DNA from: Plazaster borealis
Taxonomy: Eukaryota > Echinodermata > Asteroidea > Forcipulatida > Labidiasteridae
Direction: 5' to 3'
Assembly: GCA_021014325.1 (NCBI GenBank)
Contig: CM037473.1
Span: 11,115,501-11,179,500 of the forward strand
Length of the DNA stretch: 64,000 bases
Below, piece after piece: positions 1-11,295 of this stretch. A program made the translations under genes and the position numbers. The notes under the pieces were generated by a model. It worked only from the letters and a program-made list of their open reading frames with translations. It was not told where the DNA came from and did no database searches. Each line of letters begins with the position of its first letter. The stretch's first letter is position 1.

Positions 1-2414
1 TTGAAGTCAAGGTAACATTTGACACAAAACATTGTAATGCACATCTCTCATCTTACTACTGTTGCTAGTCGTCATACATACACGTAAACGCACACTGTTA
101 TTGTTACTTGTTGTAGGCGTTATTTTGTTTATTCGTCTAGTCTATTGTAAAGCTGTTGTTTTTGTTTTTGTGGGCTGTTCCTTGAGACAAGCCCGGCTTT
201 TTTGAACGTGCCTCCACATTTATTTATATTGTATTTTTTTTCTTGATGATAATATGTGGAAATAAACGTTGCTTTAGATACAATGTTAAGATACAATGAA
301 ACCATACATTTTGGATGTATGAATTTTCATAAACCAATGGGTAATAGTGTTGCAAGGGTTGTTTGTTGGGTATGACACTGCATGTTTGAGTTTAAAGAAG
401 CTAACTACATTTATATCGGTTGTTCAACTTAAACCACTATTTGACATGTACAATAACAATCAGTAGGCTCATTGAGGACGAGCAGAAGACAAAATGTTGA
501 GAACAAACCAACAGCTCTTTTCATTCCTTCCAAAAGAGATTTACACATGGTTGTACCAGCAAGATTTACTGGTAATAGTTACTTCTTATTATCCAAAGCC
601 TCAAACATCACAAGAAGTTTTGTTCTTCTTTAGACAACTAGAGTGAATCCGATACCATTTTCCATTATTTCCAAGGCAACAAAACAAGCACATAATGTAC
701 GTAAACACTTTACAAACCACATTTTTTCAAAACATGCACATTTTTTCAAAGGAATTTTTATGGTACATGTTTTTAATTTGGTTAATTTTTATTTATTTAT
801 TTACTTATTTATTGTTATATATTAATTTTATTTTTTTAAGGGGGGGGAGCGCATGTACAAACTTTTAAAGAACGGTCTTTCTAACATAGAGTGTCCTGTA
901 ATTTTTCCCCTTGAATTGTGTGTTAAGAAATATTGTTGTTATACTTTGACCTTTGACCAGGGAGTGACCTACTGTGGGGAGTCCAAGGCTAGCACTTTGA
1001 CCATGAAGAATATCCCATGGCATGAGGAGGTGGTGGGCTTTGTTCAGAAGCTGTTAGACCTCTTACCAGATTACGCCATTGCCTGTGAGCATGAACACTC
1101 AAACTGCGTACTGGCTGCTAATAAGAAGGTAACACGGACCGTCCATATACTGTACTAGGGTCCATTCGACATCTACCCTTGCAACTCTTGCAATGGTTGC
1201 ATTGCTCATTTCCATCAATGTCATTATTTGCTTTGAAGATTTGCCACAAAGAAAATGAATCCAAAAAAAGGAAATGTCATAGTGCTGTTGGATGTGTAAT
1301 AAAATAGATAAACAACAGCTAGAGCATATTAGTCGAAGCATTGCGAGCAACCAACTCTCCACTACATCTTTCAAGAAGAGACAAAGACACAGTGTACCAT
1401 TAGCATTCGGAAGGGACTCGACCAAAAACTACATAACACAGCATTAATAATTAAAATCAGGTATTTCTTGAAAATCAGTTTTAAACAAAGTATCACAGCA
1501 GATTCCTACCCCTGTCTGTTGGTCTGAAGGGAATTCTTGAAAGCACTTGACTCCAAAGAGGAGTATGCAGTCAAATTGACATAGATGTACTTGGCGCCAC
1601 AAAAGCCCAAAATAATCATTGTTAATAAGGGAATAAAAGAGTGGTGACGGACTCTTAAATGGCAGTTTAAGACCGGTATGGTCGTGGCCGTGACCCTGCA
1701 AGATCTTAAACATCTGTTTAAGACGGCCGATTAAGACCGAGTGACAGCTCTTTTATTTGTATTCATGAATACCTTTTTTGTTAAAAAATGTAACGTAAAT
1801 AGAGACAAAACTGCAAAACTTTTCTGTTTTGTACAGCACTTTTAGTTTCCGTCTTCTGGCTTTGTTTTGCGAGGGGCCAATTTGCATGCGACACTCAATG
1901 GTTGTGAGTACGTGCGCGTACTAAGAAATTTTACATCGAGCACTGGTGTGTATTGATTGCATTGCGTGATATTAGTGCCCACGTAAGCCTTCACTCCAAC
2001 ACATGGCTTTTAGTGCTGAATATGCATTAGCCAACCAGTCTTAAACAACTCCTTTTAATATATCTTCATTGCTGATTTAAGACCGGTGAAACACTACCAT
2101 GTGATCATGTTTCGACAAATCAGAATGCATAAACTCTCCAAAGTATTAACAAATAACATTAAATATCCACTCATTATTCTCTGATTCAGTTTAAAAAGGA
2201 GGATGGATCATGGTGGACCTGGATTGATTACTCCAAGTTCCACGAGCTCATGGCTGACTTCATGTCAAGCAACGGGGAGAAAAAATTCACAGCCTCCGAC
2301 TACATGACAAAAACACCAGCCTGGGCGGTGTTTGGATGCAAAGAGCAAGGCTTTGATCCCGAGGAGACCAGGTTCAGAAGGAAAGGAAAGAATAAGGACA
2401 TCTCTGGCTGTTAA
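1..2414 (+). CDS. TYW1: TYW1, tRNA 4-demethylwyosine synthase, C-terminal exons (5' part outside window)
   Basis: Three exons splice in frame: 1-11 (tail, ending E-V-K), 961-1128 and 2190-2414 (TAA). Introns use GT-AG (GTAACA at 12, CAG before 961, GTAACA at 1129, TTCAG before 2190). The joined peptide runs from GVTYCGES through CEHEHSNC, WWTWIDY, DYMTKTPAWAVFG and a terminal KDISGC. This is the recognisable wyosine-forming C-terminal domain of TYW1. TYW1 is a radical-SAM, flavin-linked enzyme that makes 4-demethylwyosine from N1-methylguanosine-37 of tRNA-Phe. The flavodoxin and radical-SAM CxxxCxxC parts must lie upstream of base 1. About 134 codons are visible and nothing in them is broken. 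Confidence 0.93.
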
Positions 2415-2518
2415 GTGAACCGACAAATACTGGGAGAGAAAGTCAAGGATATGAACTGAATAACTGGACTGGGATTTCACAGCTAGGCCATTGTTTCTAT
2501 TGCCCTGGTTCTTAGCAA

Positions 2519-2524
2519 AATAAA
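2519..2524 (+). terminator. candidate TYW1 polyadenylation signal
   Basis: AATAAA lies 105 bases after the TYW1 stop on the coding strand. It is the first canonical hexamer there. No downstream GU-rich element was tested. Confidence 0.45.
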
Positions 2525-4672
2525 GTAATTCCAAAGACTTTCTTATATCCCTGAAGCCTGGTTCATACTTCATGCGAAGGCAAAGTGAATTTGACATGAC
2601 AAATCCACAATGACAATCAACAATTCACTCAAGTTGAAATGTGCTCAAATCTTGCAAAACATTCACTGTAAATAATAGAGTTGTGACGTCAAATTCACTT
2701 CCTGTCCACATTCATGTGAAGTAAAAACAGAGGTAGCTTTTTCTGACAGCTAGTGGCCATGCCTCTAACAAGAAAAGAATAACAAGAATGCGATTGGGTT
2801 TGTGACTCATTCTGACTTAATCGCAGGATTGTGATTTTCTGCTCTGAAACTTTTTCTAGTGTGTGAATGGGTTGCTCCAAAGTTGAGTTAAATCAATCTG
2901 CATACAAATGTACATAATTAGCAAGGTGTACTTTACCATTGCCCCCTTTGACAATGTTTGGCTTCTGTAGTTCTGCATACAAATCTACACGTGCAAGAGC
3001 AACTGCAAACTACACAGTGTACATGTATGTTTCACAGGATGGTCAAATTGGATTGATGTTCTACAACTATTAAGCTGATAACAGAAATGATTCATTGGTT
3101 AGAGAGCCATAGTTTGTTCTCCCCATGCACAAGCTAGCGATCCGGCAATACGAGCGATTTGTGTTCCAATACACGTAAATTTCGACCGATACGCAAAAAA
3201 GAAGAAAATAGAAAAATAATTATAATTTTACACAAACATTTAAGAGAAAACCATATAGAATGCTCCAGATTGCACAGTAGTGCTCTTAAAACCAAGATAA
3301 ACACCAAGTAGAAAACATTCCGAAGACCTTGTTTCATTTCAGCGTGCTTCGGCCAAACATCCCAAAATTTGGGTCCAGAATGCCCCCCAGTTTTGAAAAA
3401 ACCTGGGGAGAGCCCTTGCGGTTCTAATTAGCATGGTGTACAAATAAAAAAAACCCAAACAAACTAGTTAGTAATCCCTCTTGAACTGAAAGAAAAAACA
3501 AGCATGGAAGATGTATCAAATACAAAACATGAATTTTTTGACATTTGCTTAGATTTTATTTGCATTGTATGTACAGTTGAGCATATAAAGTTCATGTACT
3601 ATATATAATCAATCAGACGCGATATTATTCACATTTTTATCCGATATCCGATTTGTATGCCCTCAGAAAAAATCAGTGAAATTGTAGAAGTCTATAAAAA
3701 CCTCTACAATTAAAAACATGTAGGTCAGCCATGTTACTCATTAAAATTTCCTACTCATTATCAAGGGTGAAATATCATGCCTATTAATGTACTGTAAATT
3801 TGATGCGGTGGTGGGGGGGGGGGGGTTCAAGAAAATCGTAAGAGAAAACTGAATATCTCTACAAATTAAACCTTTTTACTAATTTGTTTTTTTAATTATG
3901 AGTTTATTTGAAGTTTTTTTTTGCTGGGAATACATGTAACTGTACAGAAAGGGGCGAGGGGATGTCATTTTTTAATCAAAGCTTTGTGTTGACTTGTTTT
4001 CTTTTTTATGTTGACCTGAAGTATTTATTGGTCAGTCGCAGCAAAACTAGAATGCTGTCTCCTGAAATGATTTTTATAGCACTTTTGTAGTTCTTTGGGT
4101 TTTCATATATTTAACGATATCTTTTCTGTACTCCGTGTTTAATTTTCAAGTTGAAGATTTACATCTGTACCACTGAGGTAGTTGTTTCAACTTCTTTATT
4201 TTTTGCTATTTAATTTCATAGTCAGATACTGTAGTAAGAAATATCCTTGGCTAACTGGCCAGTTCCAATAATGGATTAATCTCAGAAAAATAAAGCATTG
4301 TGTAAATCACTCATTCAAAAATTATGTCTTTTTGTATCCTTTTTGTATCCTTCATATGTTTGTTGACTTTGTTAATGTCTGTTGGACTATTTTTTACATT
4401 TGCTCCTTGTATATAATAAAAAAACAAAACAAAAAACTCAAAAAGCAAAATGTTGGACTCTGATTACATTGGTATGCCTGACCCCCATGTTGAACGAAAT
4501 TTACTTATGCAGTCCTCAGTCCAACAGAATCAAACAAAACATTCAGTCGGATTTTGATGGGTTGGGGATGGTTGGGGTTAATAGTATAGAGAAGTCACTG
4601 ACAGTATAACATGGAAGGTCCATCAAGCACAAATGCTTCCATTGAAATCATGACTGGCAGGATAGATACAGG
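2525..4672. other. intergenic stretch without a recognisable gene
   Basis: AT-rich sequence with short random open frames on both strands and no splice-consistent exon. It contains a G homopolymer around 3818-3826 and another AATAAA at 4289-4294. No repeat was recognised. Confidence 0.5.
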
Positions 4673-5041
4673 TTAAAGGAAGTGGACACTATTGGTAATT
4701 ACTCAAAATAATTATTAGCACAAAACCTTACTTGGTATCAAGTAATGGGGAGAGGTTGGTAGTATAAAACATTGTGAGAAACGGCTCCCTCTGAAGTGGA
4801 GTAGTTTTCGAGAAGGAAGTAATTTTCCACGAATTTGATTTCGAGACCTCAAGTTTAGAACTTGAGGTCTCGAAATCAAGCATCTGAAAGCACACAACTT
4901 CGTGTGACAAGGGTGTTTTTTCTTTCATAGTTATCTTGCAACCTCAAATTTTCACAGGTTTGTTATTTTATGCATATGTTGAGATACACCAAGTGAGAAG
5001 ACTGGTCTTTGACAATTACCAATAGTGTACACTGTCTTTAA
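4673..5041 (-). mobile_element. MITE, family A (TTAA target site)
   Basis: The ends are inverted copies: TTAAAGGAAGTGGACACTAT at the left and its degenerate complement ending TGTCTTTAA at the right. TTAA at each outer edge (4673-4676 and 5038-5041) fits a target-site duplication. The interior has a second palindrome, GACCTCAAGTTTAGAACTTGAGGTC, near 4845-4870 (given as arms GACCTCAAGTT and AACTTGAGGTC). No coding capacity. The closest copy in the window is 60096-60482, with the same internal palindrome. Confidence 0.85.
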
Positions 5042-5070
5042 TGGCCGTCTATAAATTGGCCGACTACCTT

Positions 5071-5520
5071 GCTCTGGAAGTGCCATCCGACATGTTGAGA
5101 TCCTGAGATAATTTACCGCAGGATGATGACATCATAAACGTAAGATGGCGACATCCTGAGATGATTTATCTCGGGATGACGACATCTTGAAATGAAGAAT
5201 GTTGTCTTCCAGATATATTTAATATCGGGACGACGACATCCAGAAGGTAGGATGTCATCTTTCCAAGATATTGTATCTTGGGTTCTTAACATTTTCAGGA
5301 TGTCATCATCCAATGAAGAATTATCTCGGGAAGTCGACATCCTACCTTCAGGATGACGACATCCCAAGATAATTTATCTCGGAATGCTGACAACTTACTT
5401 TCATGATGTCGACATCCTTAGATAAACCATCTCGGGAAGTCGTCATCTTACGTTTATGATGTCATCATCCTGCAGTAAATTTTCTCAGGATCTCAACATG
5501 TCGGATGGCACTTCCAGAGC
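5071..5520. mobile_element. fold-back element with long inverted repeats
   Basis: The left end starts GCTCTGGAAGTGCCATCCGA and the right end is its reverse complement, ending CTTCCAGAGC at 5520. Complementarity extends about 80 bases inward (ACATCATAAACGTAAGATG against CATCTTACGTTTATGATGT). The interior is a degenerate array of GAYGACATCC and TTATCTCGGGA words alternating in both orientations. Short ORFs across it are by-products of the repeats. Confidence 0.85.
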
Positions 5521-5522
5521 TC

Positions 5523-6420
5523 TGTAGGATTGCTCTAGTGGTACATGTATCTTGCTCTGCTTCTTGTCTCTGTGTTCCCCAATTACAATCATACCTCGGA
5601 ATTGAGCCTCTAACATGGATCAGAATTACTTGAACACATGGATAAAATCCATCCCTAATGAGAAACATTACACTGTTCAGGCTTCAAGATACACTGCATT
5701 CTTCAGGCAAAATGTACTCGTTGTTCGCTCTTAGCCTTATAAGCTAAAAGTAGCTCCAGGTTTTAACAAAATATAGTATACATAATGGCAGATGCAGACT
5801 ATGATGTCATTGGGAAACTCCACCATTGATAGGTCTACTCCTCAGACTTTCTCAACTTTATGAGGTGGATGCAACCTTAACCCGCTACTGAACAATAAGG
5901 GGTTCAATAAACACATTGCTTACACAACCCTTGTTGGAGCTTGTACACCTGGGCGAGGAGAAGCAAGATATGGTTGGACATCAGGACAAACTTGTGTTCC
6001 CTGAAGCAGCGCTGTGCAATTTTGTCTCCTTACCCATCACAGAACACTTCTTTATTGATTCCTTCACTTGTATCCGTTCTTCTGGAGAGAGAGGAAGAGA
6101 AGAATTTCAAACATGGTTTTCAATTTTGAAGGCAAAGGCAAATATAAATCCAATAAAACAAAATGAAGTCATACATGTAGACTTTTATCATGAATTTGTT
6201 ATCCTGCTTTTGTCTTGTTCAACCTTATACAACCAAGCAGAGCATGAAGGGGAAAATATGCATGTGTGAAAAAAAAATTAAAAATTAATATGGCGCTCGA
6301 AAATTATTTCTCCTCGTCAGTTGGACATTTATTTCATTCCTTAAACCATCTCAGCTCTCTTGGGAGCATACATCATGTGCTGCCAAACTAAATCAACCAC
6401 AAAATTATCTCTGCCCTCAC
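5523..6420. other. intergenic, no supported gene
   Basis: A plus-strand open frame of 117 codons (5916-6269) has no recognisable domain, no splice context and no repeat support. It is followed by an A-rich run. I do not call it a gene. Confidence 0.4.
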
Positions 6421-6500
6421 ATGTACCCATTTACCCATAGGTGAAGAGAAGCAACTACAGTTAAGTGCCTTGCTCAAGGACACAAGTGTCATAACGGCTT
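6421..6500 (-). repeat. fragment of tRNA-Leu-type SINE body
   Basis: On the minus strand this carries the block just after the tRNA-like head of the intact SINEs: ACACTTGTGTCCTTGAGCAA-type sequence, then the GCTTCTCTTCACC word and the (A)ATGGGTA word. The tRNA-like head itself is absent or decayed. Confidence 0.65.
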
Positions 6501-6559
6501 TCCAATGGTCCGTTTGTGCTTCAGAAACATGAACGTAAATAAAATACGAGCCATCCAAA

Positions 6560-7140
6560 TCTGCAAATGTCATGAGAAAACTCTATATATGGGTGTCCAA
6601 ATAGAGTTCCATTGACAGAACAAATTATTAATGTAAGCCAAAATAAATATCCTCAATCATATCAATGAGACAACTCAGAGCCGTATATTGAGAGAGTTGC
6701 AACAAATAGCGGTTAGAAGCCATTTTGTGTAAAAAAAACCTGCATTGGCGAATACAGGTTGCCAGACTAGTCTGCCCATTGGGTTGTGCTGCATTTGGGC
6801 CGAAAATGGCGTCCAGCAACCACGTGACCGAAGAAAACTGGTCCCTCTGTGTCACAACTCTCTCAACACACAGCTCTGAGACAACTCAAATGTGCATCTT
6901 ACCATTTGTTTTGCACTGTCTCAGTAAGACGACCAACTGCTGCCTGTTGAACTTCACAAGAAACTTCTGGCAGGAACGCATGGTACCTGGAAGATGTATA
7001 AAATAAGATGCATATTTACACTGGTGCCTTGGGTAATAAGATAATTAAAGAGAGGCTTGTAGAAGCACCATGTGCAAAATTATCTAGAGTTGGAAAGGGG
7101 AGATGGGAAGAGAGGTTTACCACAATAACACCTGCTTCAT
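6560..7140. other. intergenic, no supported gene
   Basis: Overlapping open frames occur on both strands (for example 6725-7006 plus). They share no recognisable motif and no frame-consistent splice sites, so nothing is called. Confidence 0.35.
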
Positions 7141-7206
7141 TACCATGGTCCAGTGGTTAGACTGCAGGACTTGCAGTCACAAGGTTGTGGGTTCAAATCC
7201 GGCCAA
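7141..7206 (+). repeat. tRNA-like SINE head
   Basis: The sequence resembles a tRNA with A box (TGGTCCAGTGGTTAGACTGC) and B box (GGTTGTGGGTTCAAATCC) at normal spacing. It is followed by unrelated SINE-like sequence instead of a 3' acceptor end with terminator. It looks like a tRNA-derived retroelement, not a working tRNA gene. Confidence 0.55.
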
Positions 7207-8518
7207 GCTAACCGCTGATTTCACAATGACTAGGTATTGTCGTCTAGTTACTGTATCACAATTTGTTGATTTGTGCAATTCATAATCATAGAAGTTAAAC
7301 CAATGTTTGTATAAGTGAATTGGCTGTTGCCAGCATGGCATTTATATCCGAGTTCCCTTGTCGGGAAGATCATCTATAACAAACAAACAAACAAACAAGC
7401 AAGCGAGCAAACACCCCAACAAACAAACAAACAAACGACACGATGATGAGTGTTTTATTTTACCCGAGACGTGTATCGTTCTTAATGATAGAGGACATCT
7501 TGCGATTGATGTGATGAATGGCAACGTCGAGCCGAGTATCTTCTGGTGATGACGACGGACTCGAATCATCACAAGGCCAGTGTAGGAATTCAAGTACTTC
7601 ACTGGAAATAATTCAGATCAAATAAAATACCGTCATCTTCGATTAAAGGTACCCAAAGGTTTTGTAATACAACCTAGGATCTATTTATTCAAGCATTTGA
7701 GACGATAATTCCATCTTGAATTACAGCACAGCATTGTTGTAAATAATTTGAACAAACATGTAAGATTGCTGGCTCAGTCATGTGCCAGCTCCACATAATG
7801 TACATAATGTATTAGATCCTCAGTACTACATGTATTTGTATGGATTTCATAAAATTGCTGTAGCACATTTTGAAGCTCCAGTTAAATGGAGTTTATTGGT
7901 CAACAGTGGCCTCCAAAGAAATTTTTGGGCAAGAAGAAACATTCATTTTCTTAGAAAAACATATATTTGTGGATTTTGATTTTTCTTCTCCCCTCAGAAT
8001 TATAAGCATTTTGCACTTAACGCCCAAGTGACAGATATGAAAGTGCAACTGGACCTTACAGCGAACAGTACTGAGCCGACGACGAGATATATGACCAGAA
8101 AAACCTTTGAAACTTTACCACTCAATCCCCAGGAGATGGCAGCCAGACCATAGTCCCCATGGGTATGCCGTACTTTGCATTTCACAGCATTATAGATATT
8201 CTGGGTAGCAATTGCGAAAGCTCGACTGTTGGGATCTTCAAACACCATCTCACACAGAAAATACCTACAAAAACAAAGATACAAGAAAAAGAGTGTCAGG
8301 TTGCAGCAGTTGTTTCATGATTTGTCTTCCTTTGTCTTGATCACACAATGTAGGCCCTTTAGGCCTACAGCAGACATGGTAGAGCTGCTTAATTAACACA
8401 ACATGTAGCAGAAATCTGCCAAGCAAAAACAACACAATATTTAACATGTTTAAAGGAAACCAGTCATAGACAGTAGCCTATTTTAGCTGATAACGTGATT
8501 CTGTTTCTGCAAATGTAT
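7207..8518. other. intergenic with a CAAA microsatellite
   Basis: A (CAAA)n-type microsatellite occupies about 7378-7438, interrupted by GCAAGCGAG. The rest shows no supported gene. Minus-strand frames around 8000-8450 lack recognisable motifs. Confidence 0.5.
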
Positions 8519-9057
8519 GTGTTGGGCGCAATCTTTGAAGGTCCTTTTTTTAAATTCGGGCGATGTGCCATTTTGTGAAATATACGCTGTATGAAGGAAA
8601 TTTACGTCCAGAGGTTAAAGCAGTAAGTTCGAAGTAGTGTTCTGCTGGATCTTAACTTCTGTCCGAAGTGATACTTTTGTTCAAAAACTTGGGAAGAACG
8701 TCGAGAAACAGGTCTTCTCTCGAACTGTAAAGTTCAGAAATTCTTGTGACAAAGCACGGGACACTCGCGCTGGCAGCTTCCCATGGGCATGTGATAATTA
8801 AACCACACTGCAACTTGTTAATAAACTTTCTGTTAAAATATAAAAACAAATTTGACAATTCGTTTGAAAGACAAATGCATCCCGTTTTTGTTTCTAGTTT
8901 GACGATGACAACAATCGCGTCAATGTTTATTCATGCAAACCGCGTAGTTCGTGTCAATTTCTTCCCTCAGTCGCGCAATGTTTTTTTGTGGGCAAATTTT
9001 AAAATTGGCTTGTGCGAATTTAAAAAAAGGACAACTTCAAAGATTGCGCCTAACATA
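8519..9057. mobile_element. inverted-repeat element, GGGCGCAATCTTTGAAGG family (long form)
   Basis: The left end reads GTTGGGCGCAATCTTTGAAG followed by a T-rich run and AAATTCG. The right end is the inverted match: CGAATTTAAAAAAAGGACAA, then TTCAAAGATTGCGCC. About 540 bp apart, these form a transposon-like unit. A compact relative is at 59812-59966. The internal open frames (8652-9075) are not recognisable as a transposase. Confidence 0.65.
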
Positions 9058-9059
9058 TG

Positions 9060-9960
9060 CACTGGGAAGAGATGAAAAGTTAGTTCAAGCATGGATTAAC
9101 TTCTTTCTTGGTTATTCTTAAAGGAACATTACAGAACTGGTTTTTGCTAACAAAACAGTTAAGCACTTTATATAATCCACCATATACATAAACTGACAAA
9201 CCTGTAGAAGTTTGAGATCGATCGGCCATCTGGGTCACGAGAAAATAGTGAAAAACCGATTACACATTTGCATGTGTTATACACTGCATGAATAAAACGC
9301 TCATGAGCGATAAACTCCAATCGGAAATTAGTTTTATTTATTTCTCATCAAATATGGCATTTCAGACAGAAATATTTCTAGGGATGTTTTCTATTATCAT
9401 CATCATTAGACCGTGTAAGTTTTATGTAAATCTGTAAATCTTAAAGAAAATTTTAATTACCAGTTCTGTAACGTTCCTTTAAAGTGAGACTAAGAATAAG
9501 ATTACAATAACACATTTTTCGGCAAATGTATGCACAGTTTGTAAGAGATGAAAAGTTAGTTCAAGCATAGATTAACTTTTTAGTTATTTGTAAATAAGAC
9601 TAAGGAGAGAATAACACATTTTTCGGCAAACGTATGCACTGTTTTTTGAAGAGATGAAAAGTTAGTTCAAGCATGGATTTAACTTCTAAGTTCTTGGTTA
9701 TTTAGTGAGCAAGACTAAGAATAACCAAGTAAGATTACGATGTTAATCCTTGCTTGAACCTGCACAGAGAAAGGACATCTTAATCTTACTCGGTTGTTAT
9801 TCTTAACTCTTAGTTTTGAGTCTTAATTAAGAATAATAACCAAGAAGATGTTAATCCATGCTTGAAATTCTACCCATGCTTGAACCGAATGAACTATAAG
9901 TTATAACTTTTCATCTCATCTCTTCCAAACAGCGCATACAAAACGAAAATTGACGAGGCC
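9060..9960. repeat. complex inverted/direct repeat cluster
   Basis: The word GATGAAAAGTTAGTTCAAGC recurs at about 9070, 9546 and 9652 in direct orientation. Its complement (AAGTTATAACTTTTCATCTC and GTTAATCCATGCTTGAA) appears at about 9740-9920. The outer limits read as opposed GCRTATGCACTG-like ends. A TTAA MITE (9118-9482) is nested in one copy, so the cluster is older than that insertion. Confidence 0.6.
9118..9482 (+). mobile_element. MITE, family C (TTAA target site), nested
   Basis: Terminal inverted repeats TTAAAGGAACATTACAGAAC and GTTCTGTAACGTTCCTTTAA flank about 365 bp. TTAA sits at each edge. The subterminal block CAAACCTGTAGAAGTTTGAG ... GTCACGAGAAAATAGTGAAA is shared with family D (25188-25535) and, more loosely, with families A and B. 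Non-coding. Confidence 0.85.
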
Positions 9961-10838
9961 GATAACAAGTTTACTTATTAGCATGTAATAAACTACCATC
10001 ACGACCTACCTATTTTTAAGTCGCACCATTTTTTAAACTTACGAATACAGTCAATGTTGACAATTAAAAACTTGAAAGATCCGCGCAAGAAGTATCAGGT
10101 AGAAGCAGAAGCAGGAAAGTGTGTGTAAGACTTGTTTTTAAAAACAGCGCCCTCAATTGCTCAATCGACGCTTGTTATTTTGTGTTAGTATCTATATTCT
10201 CGCCGTATCTAAAACACACAAGAACTGATAAAGTACCAGACCACCGGACCTACCGCTTCAAAAAAAACCAAACCGTAGTGCTGTTATTGAAAGAAAGTGG
10301 GAAAGAATTTCAGCAGTTTTAACGCAGAATTACCCTTAGATATAATGCAGATTTTCATAAAATCCGAACTGATAGATGACCTCTAATATTCCGAAGTTGA
10401 AAAGGACCTGATTTTAAAAGAGTAAGTTAAAAACTTCAACATGAAAAAGTCCCAAATACATAAACAACAATTGACGATCAGACAATTCACCCCATATCAT
10501 TGTGGCATGATTGCCACTTAACCCATTGTAAAGATGAATTATAAAATAGGGTCTGGTAAAATTTGTGAAAAAAGCGTACACACGGAATAGACCCTTACAC
10601 ACATACGTTTATTCTTAATCTAGACCCAGCATGCCCAGAAGAACTAGGGCGCTGTAGGCCTACTCCATAATTGTTTTTCGACATTTGCCATGTCTGCGCA
10701 GCGGAATTGTACGACCGCAGGCAGATATCAAAAGAAATTGAAAGGAGTACAACACCCCAGTTACTAAGACATTGTTTGACACTTCATTGAAAACTGTTAA
10801 ATTACAGTGATTGAGACAAGGCTGCTGAGAATTGCAGG
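9961..10838. other. intergenic, no supported gene
   Basis: AT-rich sequence with short frames on both strands. No splice-linked coding, tRNA-like or palindromic structure was recognised here. Confidence 0.4.
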
Positions 10839-10895
10839 CATACTTTTGTGCTCCTCCCTGACACTGACACACACAGGGAGGAGCACAAAAGTATG
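10839..10895. repeat. perfect 22-bp hairpin
   Basis: CATACTTTTGTGCTCCTCCC(TG) at 10839-10860 is the exact reverse complement of 10874-10895, with a 13-base loop between. It lies about 400 bp upstream of the ARL6IP4 start codon. It may be the footprint of a small palindromic element or an extruding hairpin; no flanking duplication was identified. Confidence 0.7.
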
Positions 10896-11295
10896 TCCTG
10901 TCTCCCGTATCGTCAGTCATGTCAGTTGAAACGTTAATATTTGTTGATTATTGAGTCTTGAGGTAGCCTAGCTAGGTTAACCAAGGGAAAATGTGCCTAG
11001 ACCTTTCCTCATAAAAAGGAAATACAATAGGTTGACAGAGGTTTTGATTTATACTTCAAAGCTAAAAGAAGGATTTTTATCAGTATGTTATTGCAACTAT
11101 GCAAGTCTCTGTTATATAGAAATGTTTTTTTTAATGTAAGTTAAATATTCAAGATTGTATGAGTTGAGTTTTGTAACTAACAGCCTATTATTAGTATTTG
11201 TTCAACTCAACTCTTTGAAATAATTTGTCTTTGCAGTTCTTCTTTCTGTGTAATGTTTACTGAAATCATCTCTGCTCACCTGTAATGTTGTAATC

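Noticed and set aside
5916..6269. 117-codon plus-strand ORF
   Set aside because: No recognisable domain, no conserved motif, no supporting splice or regulatory context.
7141..7206. Functional tRNA gene
   Set aside because: Internal promoter boxes are present but the stems do not close and SINE-like sequence follows.
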